Assembly: GCA_017396865.1 (NCBI GenBank)
Contig: JAFQKO010000080.1
Coordinates: 1-20,981 of the forward strand
From: Clostridia bacterium
Lineage (GTDB): Bacteria; Bacillota_A; Clostridia; Oscillospirales; QAKW01
DNA: 20,981 bases
Direction: 5' to 3'
Every line of letters begins with the position of its first letter. Position 1 is the first letter of the stretch. Below, piece by piece: positions 20,171 to 20,981 of this stretch. Under the pieces are notes generated by a model, which made no database searches, was not told the DNA's origin, and saw only the letters and a program-made list of their open reading frames with translations. A program made the position numbers and the translations under genes.

Positions 20171-20981
20171 ATGAAAAACTATCACGTTAAGCTTGGTCTT
20201 GTCCCCTTGCGACGGGACTGCACACCGCGATCCGGTATTTTTAACTGGGAATATGCTGAGGAGCGGGGACGCAAAACCGTTGCCTACATCAAAGAGCATT
20301 ATTCGACCGATTCTATCACTTTTACCGACCTGAAGGGGATCATCGACGTTGAGACCCTATGGTCGGAAAACGACGTGGAAAAAGTAGCTGCCGCCTTCAA
20401 AAAGCAGAGCGTTGATGCCATCGTTCTCATCCCCGCCAACTTTGGCAACGAGGAAGCGGCCGCCGCCCTTGCCAAGCAGATGGGAACACCAGTTCTTTTA
20501 TGGGGGCCGCAGGATGATTGCTTTCTGCCGGACGGCGGCAGATTCACCGATACCCAATGCGGTCTTTTCGGGATCAGCCGACAGCTTTCCCGCCGCAACA
20601 TTCCTTTTACCTATATTGAAAACTGCCCGGTGGAATCAGAGCTTTTTGCAAAAGGTTTAGCTCAATTTGCGCAGGTGACCTGCGCCGTTAAGCATTTTCG
20701 CGGTATGCGGATCGGGCAGGTTGGTCTGCGTCCCAAGCCATTTTGTTCCGTGATCATCAACGAGGGGCAGCTGATGGAAGAATTCGATGTTCAGGTCATC
20801 CCCATCAACCTTGCGATCGTTCAAGACAAATTCCATCAAATCATGGCAGAGCGGCAAGCAGAACTGCAAGACGGCGCAGAACGCTTAAGACAGCTCTATG
20901 AAATCGATCGAGATACCGAGCCGAATCTCGAAAAGATCTGGACATTCGTACTTTTATACAAGGACCTTTTTGAAGAATACC
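20171..20981 (+). CDS. L-fucose/L-arabinose isomerase family-like protein, C-terminus cut by window edge
   Basis: An open frame from the ATG at 20171 runs 270 codons to the window end without a stop. GGGAG at 20160-20164 is six bases upstream and the GH35 stop is 11 bases away, so it is cotranscribed with the beta-galactosidase. The N-terminal part (LGLVPLRRD, then DVETLWSENDVEKVAAAF, DAIVLIPANFGNEEAAAALA and TPVLLWGPQDD) resembles the substrate-independent N-terminal and central alpha/beta domains of the FucI/AraA sugar isomerase group. The catalytic residues, two acidic metal ligands in that family, lie partly beyond the visible region, so activity and sugar cannot be judged. Its place after GH35 suggests it converts a released or imported sugar. 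Family call is moderate; substrate unknown. Confidence 0.7.
   Translation, partial: MKNYHVKLGLVPLRRDCTPRSGIFNWEYAEERGRKTVAYIKEHYSTDSITFTDLKGIIDVETLWSENDVEKVAAAFKKQSVDAIVLIPANFGNEEAAAALAKQMGTPVLLWGPQDDCFLPDGGRFTDTQCGLFGISRQLSRRNIPFTYIENCPVESELFAKGLAQFAQVTCAVKHFRGMRIGQVGLRPKPFCSVIINEGQLMEEFDVQVIPINLAIVQDKFHQIMAERQAELQDGAERLRQLYEIDRDTEPNLEKIWTFVLLYKDLFEEY

Noticed and set aside
1..20981. CRISPR arrays, IS elements, tRNA or rRNA genes, phage genes, attachment sites
   Set aside because: No regularly spaced repeats, transposase or integrase motifs, or cloverleaf/rRNA sequences were seen in the read-through of the window.

Overview
This window looks like the chromosome of a low-to-mid-GC anaerobic Firmicute, most likely a gut-type clostridium (Oscillospiraceae-like). 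The evidence is the near-consensus sigma-A promoters and purine-rich ribosome binding sites, a complete tRNA-Ile T-box leader ahead of ileS, an AraC regulator divergent from a cytoplasmic GH35 beta-galactosidase, and family types common in that group. I see no rRNA, tRNA, IS element, phage gene or CRISPR array.

Layout. (1) 1-2422: a YgiQ-type radical SAM gene (minus strand, cut by the window edge) faces away from a FliB-like cysteine-cluster protein. The two promoters appear to share one palindromic -35 box, and the plus-strand transcript looks leaderless. (2) 2425-5631: an isolated hairpin, a PMCA-type Ca2+ P-type ATPase and a low-molecular-weight protein tyrosine phosphatase, ending in a bidirectional terminator. 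(3) 5634-9208, minus strand: an SGNH/GDSL esterase as its own unit, then a three-gene metal operon transcribed right to left: ArsR/SmtB sensor, free HMA metal-binding protein and Zn/Cd-type P1B ATPase. The sensor gene has a clear promoter and two overlapping operator dyads. (4) 9230-12717: the T-box leader and a long type-2-like isoleucyl-tRNA synthetase. (5) 12718-14580: an intergenic stretch with two unexplained hairpins, then a GH123/DUF4091-like glycosidase. (6) 14578-17467: CopZ-like chaperone and CopA copper ATPase (minus strand), divergent from an HxlR regulator whose cysteine layout resembles YodB. (7) 17531-20981: AraC regulator divergent from GH35 beta-galactosidase and a fucose/arabinose-isomerase-like gene cut by the window edge.

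Two themes stand out. One is metal export: three P-type ATPases of different specificity (Ca, Zn/Cd, Cu) lie within 15 kb, the two heavy-metal ones with small HMA partners and linked or adjacent regulators. The other is cytoplasmic handling of imported sugars: GH35, GH123-like, SGNH esterase and isomerase-like proteins, none with a visible signal peptide. Several upstream ATGs in the longest open frames are wrong starts, because a good ribosome binding site sits between them and an internal ATG; starts given here are corrected. I find no clearly unprecedented multi-gene system. The best leads are regulatory: the copA/HxlR divergent control region, the tandem ArsR operator around the ribosome binding site, the shared -35/leaderless pair and the hairpins before the GH123-like gene.
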